Source: CAYMST01 sp964393115 | GTDB lineage: Bacteria > Bacteroidota > Bacteroidia > Cytophagales > Cyclobacteriaceae | Assembly: GCA_964393115.1 (NCBI GenBank) | Contig: CAYMST010000094.1 | Span: 1 to 16,552, forward strand | Length of the DNA: 16,552 nt | Direction of reading: 5' to 3' | Shown: positions 1-9,016 of the stretch, piece by piece | How positions within the stretch are numbered: position 1 is the first letter of the stretch | How the letters are laid out: each line of letters starts with the position of its first letter | The notes under the pieces: model-generated | The model's input: only the letters and a program-made list of their open reading frames with translations | Told to the model about the DNA's origin: nothing | Databases searched by the model: none | Translations under genes and position numbers: made by a program

Positions 1-985
1 TAGGCTTTAAATGAAAGATATCTGGTGTCTAATTGAACTAGTTTAAACCATAGCGAAATGTTATCCCAGACTTTTGGTATTAAAGAGCAGTTGCACTACA
101 ACTAAACTTTTTTTAAGGTTCCATGTCACTTGTTGAGTATCATATTTATAATCAAAACATACACTACTAAGTCACGAAACCCTTTCAAAATAGGTGTTAA
201 TTGATGTTTTGAAATGGAATCAATATTTATTGATTTCGTCAATTGAGCTATTAATGTTTTAGAGAATCTTAGTTTATGCCATTGGTATGGCAATAGCAAA
301 TCGATTGCCATTCGATTTACACTCATAAAATGGGCAAATAGTCAGGATAGTACAGGGTTTTATACGGATTTAATGGCTTCGAAGTAGGTAGTAGGGTTTA
401 TGGTACGTTAAATATCACTACAAAAAATACAATTTGAAGGTTCATTTTTTGTGAAATATGAGGGTTGTCTACTTATAAACTAATCAATTGTTAATGAGGG
501 TTTTAAAGTGTTTAAAATACATTTAATCGCATTTTGACATCAAAGATGCTTCATGATTAAAATTATATGACTTTCAATACCTCATTAACCTCTTTATTTA
601 CATAATAAAGTTACAATTTCACTTTGTATAGAAATACTTGGTTTTCCTGATTATTTAGCAACTATCAGTAGTACAACCGATTACATGCATAAATCAGTAG
701 CAACACTGTTACGGTTTGATTATCATGGTTTTATAATTGAGTTGATCAATAAAATTGTACCGACCGTTTATATTATTGTTTAGGTTGATAATAATCTGAA
801 TGATTTTTGAAATAGAAATATTCTTAGACATGCCAGTATTAATTTTGCATTTTTATCAAATTTCATGACATTTTTTTACGAATTCTACAAAAATATCTCT
901 TAGAAAATTCTTGTTTTCAGTTTGTATTCACTAATTATTGCAAGGGAAAATTATTTTAATCATAATTTATAAACTGATCTAAAAC
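1..985. other. Gene-poor AT-rich leader region
   Basis: No convincing gene is visible in this 985-base stretch. Short open frames are present but have no recognisable motif, start signal or composition bias. The region presumably carries the promoter and 5' untranslated leader of the large secreted protein that begins at 986. A TAATTTTG sequence at 840-847 fits the Bacteroidota -7 box TAnnTTTG, but I see no matching -33 element and it would leave a leader of about 135 bases. I see no tRNA, insertion sequence or strong hairpin here. Confidence 0.5.
840..847 (+). promoter_or_regulatory. Possible -7 promoter box for the large secreted protein
   Basis: TAATTTTG matches the TAnnTTTG -7 consensus of Bacteroidota housekeeping promoters and faces the gene starting at 986. 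No TTG is found 19-21 bases upstream, and such boxes arise by chance in AT-rich DNA, so this is tentative. Confidence 0.25.
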
Positions 986-3900
986 ATGAAAAATCGCTTT
1001 CTATTAAGTGCGGTATTACTATGTCTTTTTCTGTGCAGTCAGGCACAATGGCTGTCTATGAACCCTGGTGCAGGCGGACGTGTACAGGGAGTCTCTTGTG
1101 ATCCTACCATCCCAGGTAGAATGTTTGTAGCCTCGGATATGGAGGGCTATTATTATAGTGATGACTATGGATCCTCATGGAACTTTGCGGCTCAAAACCT
1201 CCACACAGGATTTGTTTTGTTAACTAAAGGTAGGGGTACCAAATTCTTTGTTGGTCACGCATTGGGTCTGAGTGTGTCAACAGATATGGGTGATACTTAT
1301 ACACTTGCGGCACCTACTAAGGATAAAACCATTGGAGTCATCGAATTTGATCCTTCGGATAATGAAACGATCTACGCTGGTATATCCTGGTTAGGTAATG
1401 ATGGAGCACATCTCAACCACTATCCAATTGGCCATAATCCCAATGGTGCGAACGGTTTTGGTTATGCCACTACGAATACGGTAAAGGAAATCTTTTATTC
1501 TACAGATGGAGGTGATAGCTGGAACACAAGTTCATGGGACAACTATAATCTGGGTGATGGACGAGCGGTTTCGATACAAGTTAACCCTACTTTATCAAGC
1601 GATGTCTTATTGGCTACTTTCGAAGGATTATTTGAGTCTGTTGATATAGCCGCCAACAATTGGAGCCCAATAGCTGCTCCCCAAGGTGCGGTCGATCAAA
1701 GTTGCTACGGAGCGGATTTTACGCAAGATGGTAATTGGATCTATGCTATTTATCGTATGAATGATGGTTCTCACCTTTTTGTTCGTCCAAGAAATGGTTC
1801 TGACTGGCAAGATTTAGGCAAGGGAAACTGGCCTATTGATAATGGTAGAGCTCCTTCTGATAGCCGTTATAGAGAAACAAATATGTTTCAGCCCAAGGTA
1901 TACCAAGGGGGAAATGTAAATGAGCATTATGTATTAATTGGCCAGCGTGATCAAAACCCTGCAGATGCGCTGTATGAAGGAAGATTTACAACAAATGGTT
2001 CATCAGTAACTGGTTCGATTGAGCGTGTTATGGGTTATGTGGATGCAAGAGTAGAGTTACCTCCTTACAACGTGGGGTGGAATTTATATACATCCATTTG
2101 TCGAAACAATAGTTATTATCCGGTCTCTTGGAATGGCGATGCTGGTAACCCACATGAAAGAGGCGTGTTCACCATGTCTCAACAGTCTTTTTTTACCGGT
2201 GACGCGGCAGACGGCAACCAAGACTGGAGAGTAGTGAGCACAGGTTTTGTAAAACAAATCAATGGTGAAAACTTCTGGAGAACACGTGGTACTGCTTCCA
2301 CTTTTACTTACGACATGGCGGCATATCAAAACTATGTAATTCAGGTTCAGGCGGACAATGGCGCTGTCGAAAGCTGGGATGGTGGATATACTTGGCGACA
2401 AGCGCAGTTAGGCGGAGACCTAGTAGATGCGCATGGAGTTCATATTTTACCAAATAATGGAAATCCAATTGTGTTGATGAGTATCACCAACGGCTTTGGT
2501 GGCGGTGGCGGTGATGCCAACACTGCTCGCTTGATGTTTAAAAACCTTAATCTGGCAGGTCCTGATGGTACAGCTCATGGATTCATGCAGTTAATTGCAC
2601 CGGGTCAAAATGCAAATAGAAGAGGATTACCGAATAATAAGATTTTCCAGTTCCACAACGATCCGTTTGATGAGGACAGGCTATTCGTACTCACATTTGA
2701 CGGTCTTTACCTATGCGAAGACATCTACGATTTTATCGCTGGTGGTAGCTCGCAGTTTAGAAAAATCCAAAGTGAGAACACCAATAACCAAAGAAGTCAA
2801 GGTTTAGAGTTTCACCCAACTAACCCAGACATTATTTATTATAAAGATGGTACTGGATCTTATGAAGGAACGAAAGGTGGTGATGGAAACTATACTTGGG
2901 TAAGAATGACTCGAGGAAATGGAACGCCAGTAAACAAACTTCAGCGTGGTGGTTTGGCTGCAGTTCAAAAAGGAAGTAATATCTATTTATATACTTACGT
3001 TCAAGGAGAAGGTATCGCAAGAGCGGATAATGGTAGTACAAATTTTGGTACGATTGTTCTTAGTGATGATGATGCCATTGACATCGAATTAGGTGGAAAA
3101 CCAGTTTGGTGGGAAGAAGGACGTAATGAGATCAGCGTTGGTGATCTAATTGCCGTAGAAGACGAGCTATACGTTCCGTATCAGCAGTGGGATGAGTACC
3201 GGGTTGGATATGGTATTCTAAAAGGAGAAGTACAAGACAACGGTAGTGTTAACTGGTCAAACTGGACTGGGGATAACATCTATAATGTTGTTCGTCAAAT
3301 CAAGCATTACGAAGGTGTGATTTACTTAGCCACTCAAGGATCTGGAATCCAGGCACGAAAAGTAAACGGAACTTTTGATCCAGCGCCAGCTATCAACGAA
3401 GACGATTATGTTCATCCAGAGCCACCAGCATTTTTCCCAATCTTTACAGATGTAGAGAAAGCAAGAAACCTACTATGGGAAGGTATAGATTCACCTATGT
3501 CTAATGTGGAAACGTCGTCAAGTCCTGGCCAGGCTTCGGAAGGAAGTCTATCACAGTTCGTACAAGGATTAACTAGGAGCCAGCCAGGTGATAGACCTGC
3601 ATTGTTGATCTCATTCGATCCTGTTGACGCAACTGATGGAACCTTAATCATTGACCTATACGGTATCGGCGGTGCCATGAATACGGTGAATATCAAACTT
3701 TTTGATAAGTTCAACGGGTTCAAAGACCTGTCTCCATTAGTAAATGTAGCAGCAAACAGATTTACCACTTTCAGCGTGCCTGTAGAAGGAGGAACGCTAG
3801 ACCCTGCCGAACTTAATAGAATCCAGATTGAAACGTTTGGGAACGGCACAGACAAGCTCTATATCGATAACATCCAGATTCAAGGAGACGGTATTGCCTA

Positions 3901-5704
3901 TAGTACCACAGGAAATGTACCTGTATCAGAAGTGGTAGTTACGCCAGATGTGGTAACTATACCAAAAGGAGAAACATTGACTATCGCGGTAGATGTATTG
4001 CCGTCAAACGCTGGTGATAAGTCTGTAAGCTACGCGACTAGTAACTCATCGGTAGTATCACTTTTCGGTCCAAACTTAACCGCTAATACACCAGGTACAG
4101 CAACAGTTACGGTAACGAGTAATTCAAATCCTGAGATCTCGGGTCAAGTGGTTATAACCGTAACTGAGCCAGTAACCGGAGTGAACTTAAGTCCTGATAA
4201 CAATGTGTTAAATATTGGAGAAACGCTAACGCTATCCGCAGAAGTTCTTCCTTTCGATGCTACAGATCTAGGTGTAACATTTGCTTCTTCAAATCCATCT
4301 ATTTTTACCGTTGACAACTCTGGTATAGTTACAGCTGTGAGTGTTGGTATAGCTAGTGCTGTCGTTACTACAGATGATGGGTCATTTATGGACGACGTTC
4401 AAATAGAGGTAGTAGAAAGTGCTGGACCTACTCCAGGTATATATCGTATCAAGAATTTAGAAACAGGAAAGTACATTCGTGCCACTAGCTTAACGGGTAA
4501 CAGTAACTTAAGAGCGGATGGAACAAGTACTACTGACGACCGCTTACTTTGGACAGTTACTTCGACAACAGATGACTATTTTAGTCTAGTGAGTGATTAT
4601 AGTGGCAAGAAAATAAGACCTAAAAACACTGCGGATAATATTAATATTAGACAGTTTAGTCCTGATGTATCTGCTTTTGTCGAATGGTCTGCCACAGCTG
4701 GATCTAGTGATGACGTATTTTACTTAGTGAATAGAGAGACTGGTAAGCAAATGAGACCTACCTCTTCCACTAACACAGCGTTAATTCAAGTACCTGCTGA
4801 AAACACAGCGTATACCCAGTGGGAGTTCGAACCAGTAGGTGACAACTCACCTGTGTCTGTCACTTCAGTGAGTTTATCACCTGCTAACGCCACAATGATG
4901 GTCGGCGCGTCTACTAGCCTTACGGCATCGGTTAGTCCTGCTAATGCGACAAACCAGAGTGTAAGTTATAGCTCTTCAAACACATCAGTTGCTACAGTAA
5001 GTGGTGCGGGTGTTGTGTCTGCTGTTGCTGTTGGTACGGCGACTATTACTGTTACTACACAAGACGGCGGGTTTACAGACCAAGCAACAGTCACGGTAGA
5101 AGAGATTCCGGCCGGTGGTGAAGGCAATGGTAGCTGTGATGCTACTAGCCCAGCTGGAAAACCAAATCCTCCATGTCAAGTGCAAGCGATTGTATTGTCT
5201 TCTTCTAGTGTTAGATTGATGTGGAACGATAACTCCGATAACGAAACTCGTTTTGACGTTCAAGCATTTAGAGAGACAGACCAGTGGAGAGGTGGTGGAA
5301 TGCCAGATCCTGCAGCTAACGCTACTTCAGTAGATATTACGAATCTGATGTTGAACCAGCGATATACATTCAGGATTAAAGCTATTGGTAGTGCTGGCGG
5401 TTCTGTGTGGGTAGAGACGGATCAGGTGGATCTTTCAGGAGGAGCACGATTTGAGACTACAGCAAATCCAAGCATAAACTCCACATTCCAATTATATCCT
5501 AATCCAGTGAATAGTACGCTGAACATACGTTTAGGTGAACTTGACGCAACAGGTTATAAAGTATATGATGGAGCAGGAAGAATCGTTGAGAACGGTCTGA
5601 TCAATAAAGGCTTGAAGGTGTTGAATATCAATACCACAGGTTTTGAGTCTGGATTATACTTCATTAGAATCGCAGATAGAACAGAAATGTTTATCAAAGA
5701 ATAA
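986..5704 (+). CDS. Secreted GH74/BNR-type beta-propeller protein with Ig-like, ricin-like, Fn3 and T9SS sorting domains
   Basis: This is a 1572-residue exported protein, probably a surface-bound or released polysaccharide-acting enzyme or binder. A signal peptide (about 1-20, cut near SQA|QW) is followed by about 800 residues of beta-propeller with Asp-box (BNR) motifs at 58-65 (SDDYGSSW), 172-179 (STDGGDSW) and about 462-469. The N-terminal segment VASDMEG (D51) resembles the GH74 xyloglucanase motif TDIGG, whose Asp is catalytic. I could not place the second catalytic Asp. Residues about 812-975 look like a beta-sandwich, possibly carbohydrate-binding. Big_2 Ig-like domains follow at about 979-1060 and 1063-1143, a ricin-type beta-trefoil at about 1151-1282, a third Big_2 at about 1289-1371 and an Fn3 domain at about 1394-1482. 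The T9SS C-terminal sorting domain (about 1501-1572) contains YPNP and GLYFIRI. The type IX system would carry it across the outer membrane and remove the tail. Family and domains are inferred from motifs; the substrate is unknown. Confidence 0.85.
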   Translation: MKNRFLLSAVLLCLFLCSQAQWLSMNPGAGGRVQGVSCDPTIPGRMFVASDMEGYYYSDDYGSSWNFAAQNLHTGFVLLTKGRGTKFFVGHALGLSVSTDMGDTYTLAAPTKDKTIGVIEFDPSDNETIYAGISWLGNDGAHLNHYPIGHNPNGANGFGYATTNTVKEIFYSTDGGDSWNTSSWDNYNLGDGRAVSIQVNPTLSSDVLLATFEGLFESVDIAANNWSPIAAPQGAVDQSCYGADFTQDGNWIYAIYRMNDGSHLFVRPRNGSDWQDLGKGNWPIDNGRAPSDSRYRETNMFQPKVYQGGNVNEHYVLIGQRDQNPADALYEGRFTTNGSSVTGSIERVMGYVDARVELPPYNVGWNLYTSICRNNSYYPVSWNGDAGNPHERGVFTMSQQSFFTGDAADGNQDWRVVSTGFVKQINGENFWRTRGTASTFTYDMAAYQNYVIQVQADNGAVESWDGGYTWRQAQLGGDLVDAHGVHILPNNGNPIVLMSITNGFGGGGGDANTARLMFKNLNLAGPDGTAHGFMQLIAPGQNANRRGLPNNKIFQFHNDPFDEDRLFVLTFDGLYLCEDIYDFIAGGSSQFRKIQSENTNNQRSQGLEFHPTNPDIIYYKDGTGSYEGTKGGDGNYTWVRMTRGNGTPVNKLQRGGLAAVQKGSNIYLYTYVQGEGIARADNGSTNFGTIVLSDDDAIDIELGGKPVWWEEGRNEISVGDLIAVEDELYVPYQQWDEYRVGYGILKGEVQDNGSVNWSNWTGDNIYNVVRQIKHYEGVIYLATQGSGIQARKVNGTFDPAPAINEDDYVHPEPPAFFPIFTDVEKARNLLWEGIDSPMSNVETSSSPGQASEGSLSQFVQGLTRSQPGDRPALLISFDPVDATDGTLIIDLYGIGGAMNTVNIKLFDKFNGFKDLSPLVNVAANRFTTFSVPVEGGTLDPAELNRIQIETFGNGTDKLYIDNIQIQGDGIAYSTTGNVPVSEVVVTPDVVTIPKGETLTIAVDVLPSNAGDKSVSYATSNSSVVSLFGPNLTANTPGTATVTVTSNSNPEISGQVVITVTEPVTGVNLSPDNNVLNIGETLTLSAEVLPFDATDLGVTFASSNPSIFTVDNSGIVTAVSVGIASAVVTTDDGSFMDDVQIEVVESAGPTPGIYRIKNLETGKYIRATSLTGNSNLRADGTSTTDDRLLWTVTSTTDDYFSLVSDYSGKKIRPKNTADNINIRQFSPDVSAFVEWSATAGSSDDVFYLVNRETGKQMRPTSSTNTALIQVPAENTAYTQWEFEPVGDNSPVSVTSVSLSPANATMMVGASTSLTASVSPANATNQSVSYSSSNTSVATVSGAGVVSAVAVGTATITVTTQDGGFTDQATVTVEEIPAGGEGNGSCDATSPAGKPNPPCQVQAIVLSSSSVRLMWNDNSDNETRFDVQAFRETDQWRGGGMPDPAANATSVDITNLMLNQRYTFRIKAIGSAGGSVWVETDQVDLSGGARFETTANPSINSTFQLYPNPVNSTLNIRLGELDATGYKVYDGAGRIVENGLINKGLKVLNINTTGFESGLYFIRIADRTEMFIKE

Positions 5705-5737
5705 ATGAAAAACTGAGTTGTAATTATTAAATAGTTT

Positions 5738-5771
5738 AAAATCCTCACGAGATTTCCGTGAGGATTTTTTT
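5738..5771 (+). terminator. Rho-independent terminator
   Basis: A perfect 9-bp stem, ATCCTCACG (5741-5749) with CGTGAGGAT (5757-5765), has a 7-base loop and is extended by AAA/TTT pairs. It runs into seven T residues (5765-5771). It lies 34 bases after the stop of the large secreted protein. The A-tract on its left side means it could also weakly stop minus-strand transcription from the convergent gene ending at 5866. Confidence 0.93.
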
Positions 5772-5865
5772 ATGCTCTACAACTAAGTGCTTTTTTACCT
5801 TTAGTACCTATCAATTCATAGAAACAGCCATAAAGGGTTATCGGATGAGGACGACTCTATCAGCG

Positions 5866-6483
5866 TTAAACCATTTTGGGTCCAATCAATAAACCCACAT
5901 AAAATCCTAAATAGCTATTGTTTACGGTGCCTACTGTTGGACCATCTGGTATGGTAACATCCACTTTTTGGATGAGGTTATATTCTAACCCAACTCTAAG
6001 CTTATTGGCTTCGATACCCCCGCGAAAGAGAGCGCCGAATTGTTCATCCACGCGAACTTCAAATTTATCAACTGGTCTGTAAGAGATAACGTCTACATAT
6101 TGACTCAATACATAAATACCAGCGCCAAAGCCCAAATATGGTCGAAAGAACTTTCCTCTTATGTACATCTCCTTAAAGTGAAAATCTAAAGTTGGAACTA
6201 AAGAGGTACCCCCGTTGTCAAACTTATCATCAATCACATATCGGGTTGGATCATAATTTTCAAACTTTTGTTGGTTGACAACGAGAGCAACTCTCAAACC
6301 CAAATAGGTGTTGTTGGCCACTTTTAGTTTTGGCTCAGCATTAACGAAAAAACCTAGGTTTTTCGAAGCAGAAAATAATAGGAAGCCTGGCTCTAATGCT
6401 AATCTTAGTTTATCTCCTTCTTGGGCGTGTGAAGCTGAAAGACAGAGTAATAACGTTTGAACGAGTAATCCCTTTCTAAGCAT
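5866..6483 (-). CDS. Outer-membrane beta-barrel protein
   Basis: A 205-residue protein with a signal peptide (hydrophobic stretch 5-17, cleavage near SHA|QE). The rest alternates polar and hydrophobic residues in short strands rich in Gly, Tyr and Phe (for example YLGLRVALVV, RPYLGFGAGIYVL, LRVGLEYNL), ending in YLGFYVGLLIG. This is the pattern of the small 8-strand outer-membrane beta-barrel proteins (OmpW/porin-like, 'OMP_b-brl') common in Bacteroidota. No lipobox or catalytic motif is seen. It probably sits in the outer membrane with a structural, adhesive or small-solute role that the sequence does not reveal. The gene converges on the large secreted protein across the terminator at 5738-5771 and is separated by 181 bases from the next minus-strand gene, so it looks monocistronic. 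Confidence 0.8.
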   Translation of the reverse strand: MLRKGLLVQTLLLCLSASHAQEGDKLRLALEPGFLLFSASKNLGFFVNAEPKLKVANNTYLGLRVALVVNQQKFENYDPTRYVIDDKFDNGGTSLVPTLDFHFKEMYIRGKFFRPYLGFGAGIYVLSQYVDVISYRPVDKFEVRVDEQFGALFRGGIEANKLRVGLEYNLIQKVDVTIPDGPTVGTVNNSYLGFYVGLLIGPKMV

Positions 6484-6540
6484 AACCGTTTATATAATGA
6501 ACAGTCAAATACCAGTTTAATTGTGATGTTTATCTTATAC

Positions 6541-6548
6541 CAAACATA
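6541..6548 (-). promoter_or_regulatory. Possible -7 promoter box for the beta-barrel gene
   Basis: On the minus strand this reads TATGTTTG, matching TAnnTTTG, about 58 bases upstream of the start codon at 6483. A clear -33 TTG is not seen at the usual distance. Confidence 0.35.
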
Positions 6549-6652
6549 TTCAATTCGTGAAAAGGTTGATTATTTATTAACAAAATACTGTGTCTAAAGT
6601 CTATTTTAATAACTAATATGAAATCATCATACCATTCGCTTATCAAACAAAC

Positions 6653-6682
6653 TCTTTTGTGGAATTACCTTAGAGATTCCAT
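6653..6682 (-). repeat. 30-base dispersed repeat, copy 1 (3' end of SGNH gene)
   Basis: This 30-base stretch matches 26 of 30 positions, without gaps, to 8987-9016. Both copies cover the last codons, stop codon and first downstream bases of otherwise unrelated minus-strand genes. Weaker similarity continues for about 19 bases toward lower coordinates (11/19). The function is unknown. Confidence 0.6.
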
Positions 6683-7687
6683 ATAATCTGCCTTGTAAGC
6701 ATTTGATCCTTCTAACTTATCAAAGAGGATTTGGGCCATAGTTTTCCCCATTAATTCCCTTGCCGGTTGCTTGACATGCACTCCATCTTTATATACAGAT
6801 TGCTTTTCATTTAGAGAGTCATAAACGTGAGAAACGTCATGGATATAAGACACTTTCGAAATCTTACCTTTTATTTGTTGGTGACTGTTTAAAAAACCAC
6901 TCGGGATCTGATATGGCTGATAAAAGGCGAAAAATTGACAATTCTCAAAATATGAAGATTCGATAGTATGACTAACATTTTGCGCAATACGAAGTGTTTC
7001 AAAATACTTCTGGACAATCTTGGAGCTCCATTCCTTCGACCATGGTTTATGCTCAGATCGAAGCGCTCTTAAACCTGAAATAATGGCTAACCGCATATCC
7101 ATTTCACCAACAAGAGCAGAGTGTTTTAGCAATAGCTTTTTGAAAGGAGTCAATTCTCCCCGATAGAAATAATTAAACGGGTAGCCAGGCCTGGGATCGT
7201 AGTATAAGTGCTGGATGGTTTCATTATAGCCACCGTAAAACACGATAATATCTGGTTGGTGTTGTATTGCATACTCTAAAATGGCATGTAGGTGCTGTCG
7301 GTGATTGGAGCTTACCACTGATAGGTTAGCGATAAAAACATCTTTTTTCAAGAGTTTTTCCAGTTCCAATTCCAGTATCTCACTGATAGGAGGGGAACCA
7401 TTGTACCCTGTTGACCCACCAAAGAAGGCAACTTTTATAGCTCCAGAATCTGCTTCCGAAAATGACTTTCCTCGAAATCCAAATTCATTGTGGTCTAACG
7501 CATTTGGCTTTCCTGTAAACTCGATGTAAGGTGCCGGGTATCGTTCTATATTCTCTTGCTGGTAGTGAGATGGATATCCAAGTCCCAAGATGTGTTTGAA
7601 AAGGATAACATCAGTAAGAACAATGATGAGCAGAAGGTATAGGCCATAGCTTAAACTACTTTTAGCTCGTTGAATGAACCACCTCAT
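6665..7687 (-). CDS. Membrane-anchored SGNH/GDSL-type hydrolase
   Basis: A 340-residue protein with one N-terminal transmembrane helix (about 14-32) and a long extracytoplasmic domain. Block I is FFGGSTG with the likely nucleophile S92. Block III is GGYNE with N155. Block V is DGVH, giving D301 and H304 in the usual DxxH spacing near the C-terminus. These are the catalytic elements of SGNH esterases/acyltransferases, which cleave or transfer ester-linked acyl groups. Relatives with this membrane-anchored layout are common in Bacteroidota, often near surface polysaccharide genes, but the substrate cannot be read from the sequence. Gaps of 181 and 144 bases on either side suggest a separate transcription unit. 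The last codons fall within a 30-base repeat shared with the 3' end of the DUF2007-type gene at 9004. Confidence 0.85.
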   Translation of the reverse strand: MRWFIQRAKSSLSYGLYLLLIIVLTDVILFKHILGLGYPSHYQQENIERYPAPYIEFTGKPNALDHNEFGFRGKSFSEADSGAIKVAFFGGSTGYNGSPPISEILELELEKLLKKDVFIANLSVVSSNHRQHLHAILEYAIQHQPDIIVFYGGYNETIQHLYYDPRPGYPFNYFYRGELTPFKKLLLKHSALVGEMDMRLAIISGLRALRSEHKPWSKEWSSKIVQKYFETLRIAQNVSHTIESSYFENCQFFAFYQPYQIPSGFLNSHQQIKGKISKVSYIHDVSHVYDSLNEKQSVYKDGVHVKQPARELMGKTMAQILFDKLEGSNAYKADYMESLR

Positions 7688-7831
7688 TTTATGTTTTTTG
7701 GAGTTAAAGCCATAACTAAGAAATATCGGAAGTTTTATGATTTCACAATATTAATACAGAGCGTTATTTTATTACATCATTTTCTACTACTTGAAAACGG
7801 TAGCGTTTATTGTCCTTTAAGGTACCAATGA

Positions 7832-8728
7832 CTAGTTAAAATTCATGATGAAACCGACGTCCTGCTTATATGAAAAAGAAATTACGGAAGCCGAGTTCGT
7901 ATCCTTTATTACAGGTAATAACCAGTCATTTGGAAGTTTTTCGAATGTGGCTATAATAGCCTTTTGAAACTTATAATCCCCAACCGAATCAGAACCTTTA
8001 AAACGGACGGTTCCATTCTTAGAAGAGATGCTAACTTTTACCTGAGATTCAATCCACGGGATATGCGTATCCTTATGATAAAGCAGCCAAAATAAATCAG
8101 AAAGTCGTTCGTATCCTCCGACAAAGGGACATTTGCTTGTTGATGATTCTTTCTCACGGTTTAAAACCATACTGTTCTTCGAATGGTCGTATTTCTGAAT
8201 TAAATCACCTTTTCGGGTGTAATATTTCCACAAACCAGTTTTTTTTCCGTTGAGATAATTTCCCTCTGATGAAAGCCTCAAGCCATCAACATCTACAGTT
8301 GCATTTCCTTCATCATCAATTTTTATATCCGCCTTAAGACCAGCATGTTCGGCAATGCCATTCAGGAAGGAATTATTAGTCGGCTTAAAAAATTCTAACC
8401 ACTTACCACTTCTTTGTCCTCCCGAATACCTTCCAATATTTCTAAGAATTCCTTTGGAATCGCAGATGTACCACGTTCCCTCTTTTAGGTTATTCGCAAA
8501 ATGGCCCAATTCAACAGGAATTAATGAAGATTTTTCATACTTGACATATTGTCCATGTTTTATCGATTTGTCTTCTTTGAGTACATAATACTCCTCTAGA
8601 TAGGTGTCACGGTTTTTTCTCCTTTTTTTGAGCTCTTGTGCCTTGACGACAGAGAGACAAAAAGTAGATAACAGCAAAAGACTAGCCAATCTAAAAAGGG
8701 GGAATATCAATTTACGTGTAATTGTCAT
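7832..8728 (-). CDS. Secreted MORN-repeat protein with TonB-C-like tail
   Basis: A 298-residue protein with a signal peptide (hydrophobic 8-28, cleavage near VKA|QE). After it come MORN/YwqK-type repeats with the pattern G-x-Y/F-x-x-G-x-x-x-G-x-W. Clear copies are at about 76-88 (GHFANNLKEGTWY), 99-113 (GRYSGGQRSGKWLEF) and 156-170 (GNYLNGKKTGLWKYY). Residues about 202-298 form a separate domain with alternating strands (VKVSISSKNGTVRF, then a helix AIIATFEKLP and ending ISFSYKQDVGF). It resembles the C-terminal fold of TonB-like energy-transducer proteins in Bacteroidota, but this is a pattern judgement. No catalytic motif is seen. Such proteins are probably periplasmic or surface scaffolds; the role is unknown. 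It is flanked by gaps of 144 and 275 bases. Confidence 0.7.
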   Translation of the reverse strand: MTITRKLIFPLFRLASLLLLSTFCLSVVKAQELKKRRKNRDTYLEEYYVLKEDKSIKHGQYVKYEKSSLIPVELGHFANNLKEGTWYICDSKGILRNIGRYSGGQRSGKWLEFFKPTNNSFLNGIAEHAGLKADIKIDDEGNATVDVDGLRLSSEGNYLNGKKTGLWKYYTRKGDLIQKYDHSKNSMVLNREKESSTSKCPFVGGYERLSDLFWLLYHKDTHIPWIESQVKVSISSKNGTVRFKGSDSVGDYKFQKAIIATFEKLPNDWLLPVIKDTNSASVISFSYKQDVGFIMNFN

Positions 8729-8864
8729 TTTTGGAAAAATAGAAGTTTGAATGGTATGAGGTTTTTTTTTATAAGGTTTTGACCTTTGTACTATGCTTTA
8801 GCTTTTGAATTCTCGATCGCATACTACATATCTGTCTTAATTTATTACTCAATAGGGATTCCAA

Positions 8865-8872
8865 CAAATATA
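8865..8872 (-). promoter_or_regulatory. Possible -7 promoter box for the MORN protein gene
   Basis: On the minus strand this reads TATATTTG, an exact TAnnTTTG match, about 137 bases upstream of the start at 8728. No -33 TTG is found at 19-21 bases, so the assignment is tentative. Confidence 0.35.
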
Positions 8873-8986
8873 GCGATGGCAAAACCAGTCGAAAACTATA
8901 GACGATTTAGATGTTAATCCTTATTTCTTATATTAAGCCTATTGAAGAGCTGCTTCAAAATCTGGCAATACGCTGTTGAAATCTAT

Positions 8987-9016
8987 TCTTTTGTGTAATT
9001 ATCTTATGGATTCCAT
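8987..9016 (-). repeat. 30-base dispersed repeat, copy 2 (3' end of DUF2007-type gene)
   Basis: Ungapped 26/30 match to 6653-6682. It contains the stop codon of the minus-strand gene at 9004 and extends 17 bases beyond its 3' end. The reading frames used at the two copies differ, so protein-level conservation does not explain the similarity. Confidence 0.6.

Noticed and set aside
126..326. 66-codon minus-strand open frame in the leader region
   Set aside because: It has no recognisable motif, no start signal and no neighbouring gene it could belong to; its composition matches the surrounding non-coding DNA.
490..589. 10-base inverted repeat GTTAATGAGG / CCTCATTAAC with 80-base spacer
   Set aside because: One such pair is expected by chance in about 1 kb of AT-rich DNA, and it is not linked to a gene boundary.
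3412..3855. 147-codon antisense frame inside the large secreted protein
   Set aside because: It is a shadow of a strongly supported coding frame and has no independent features.
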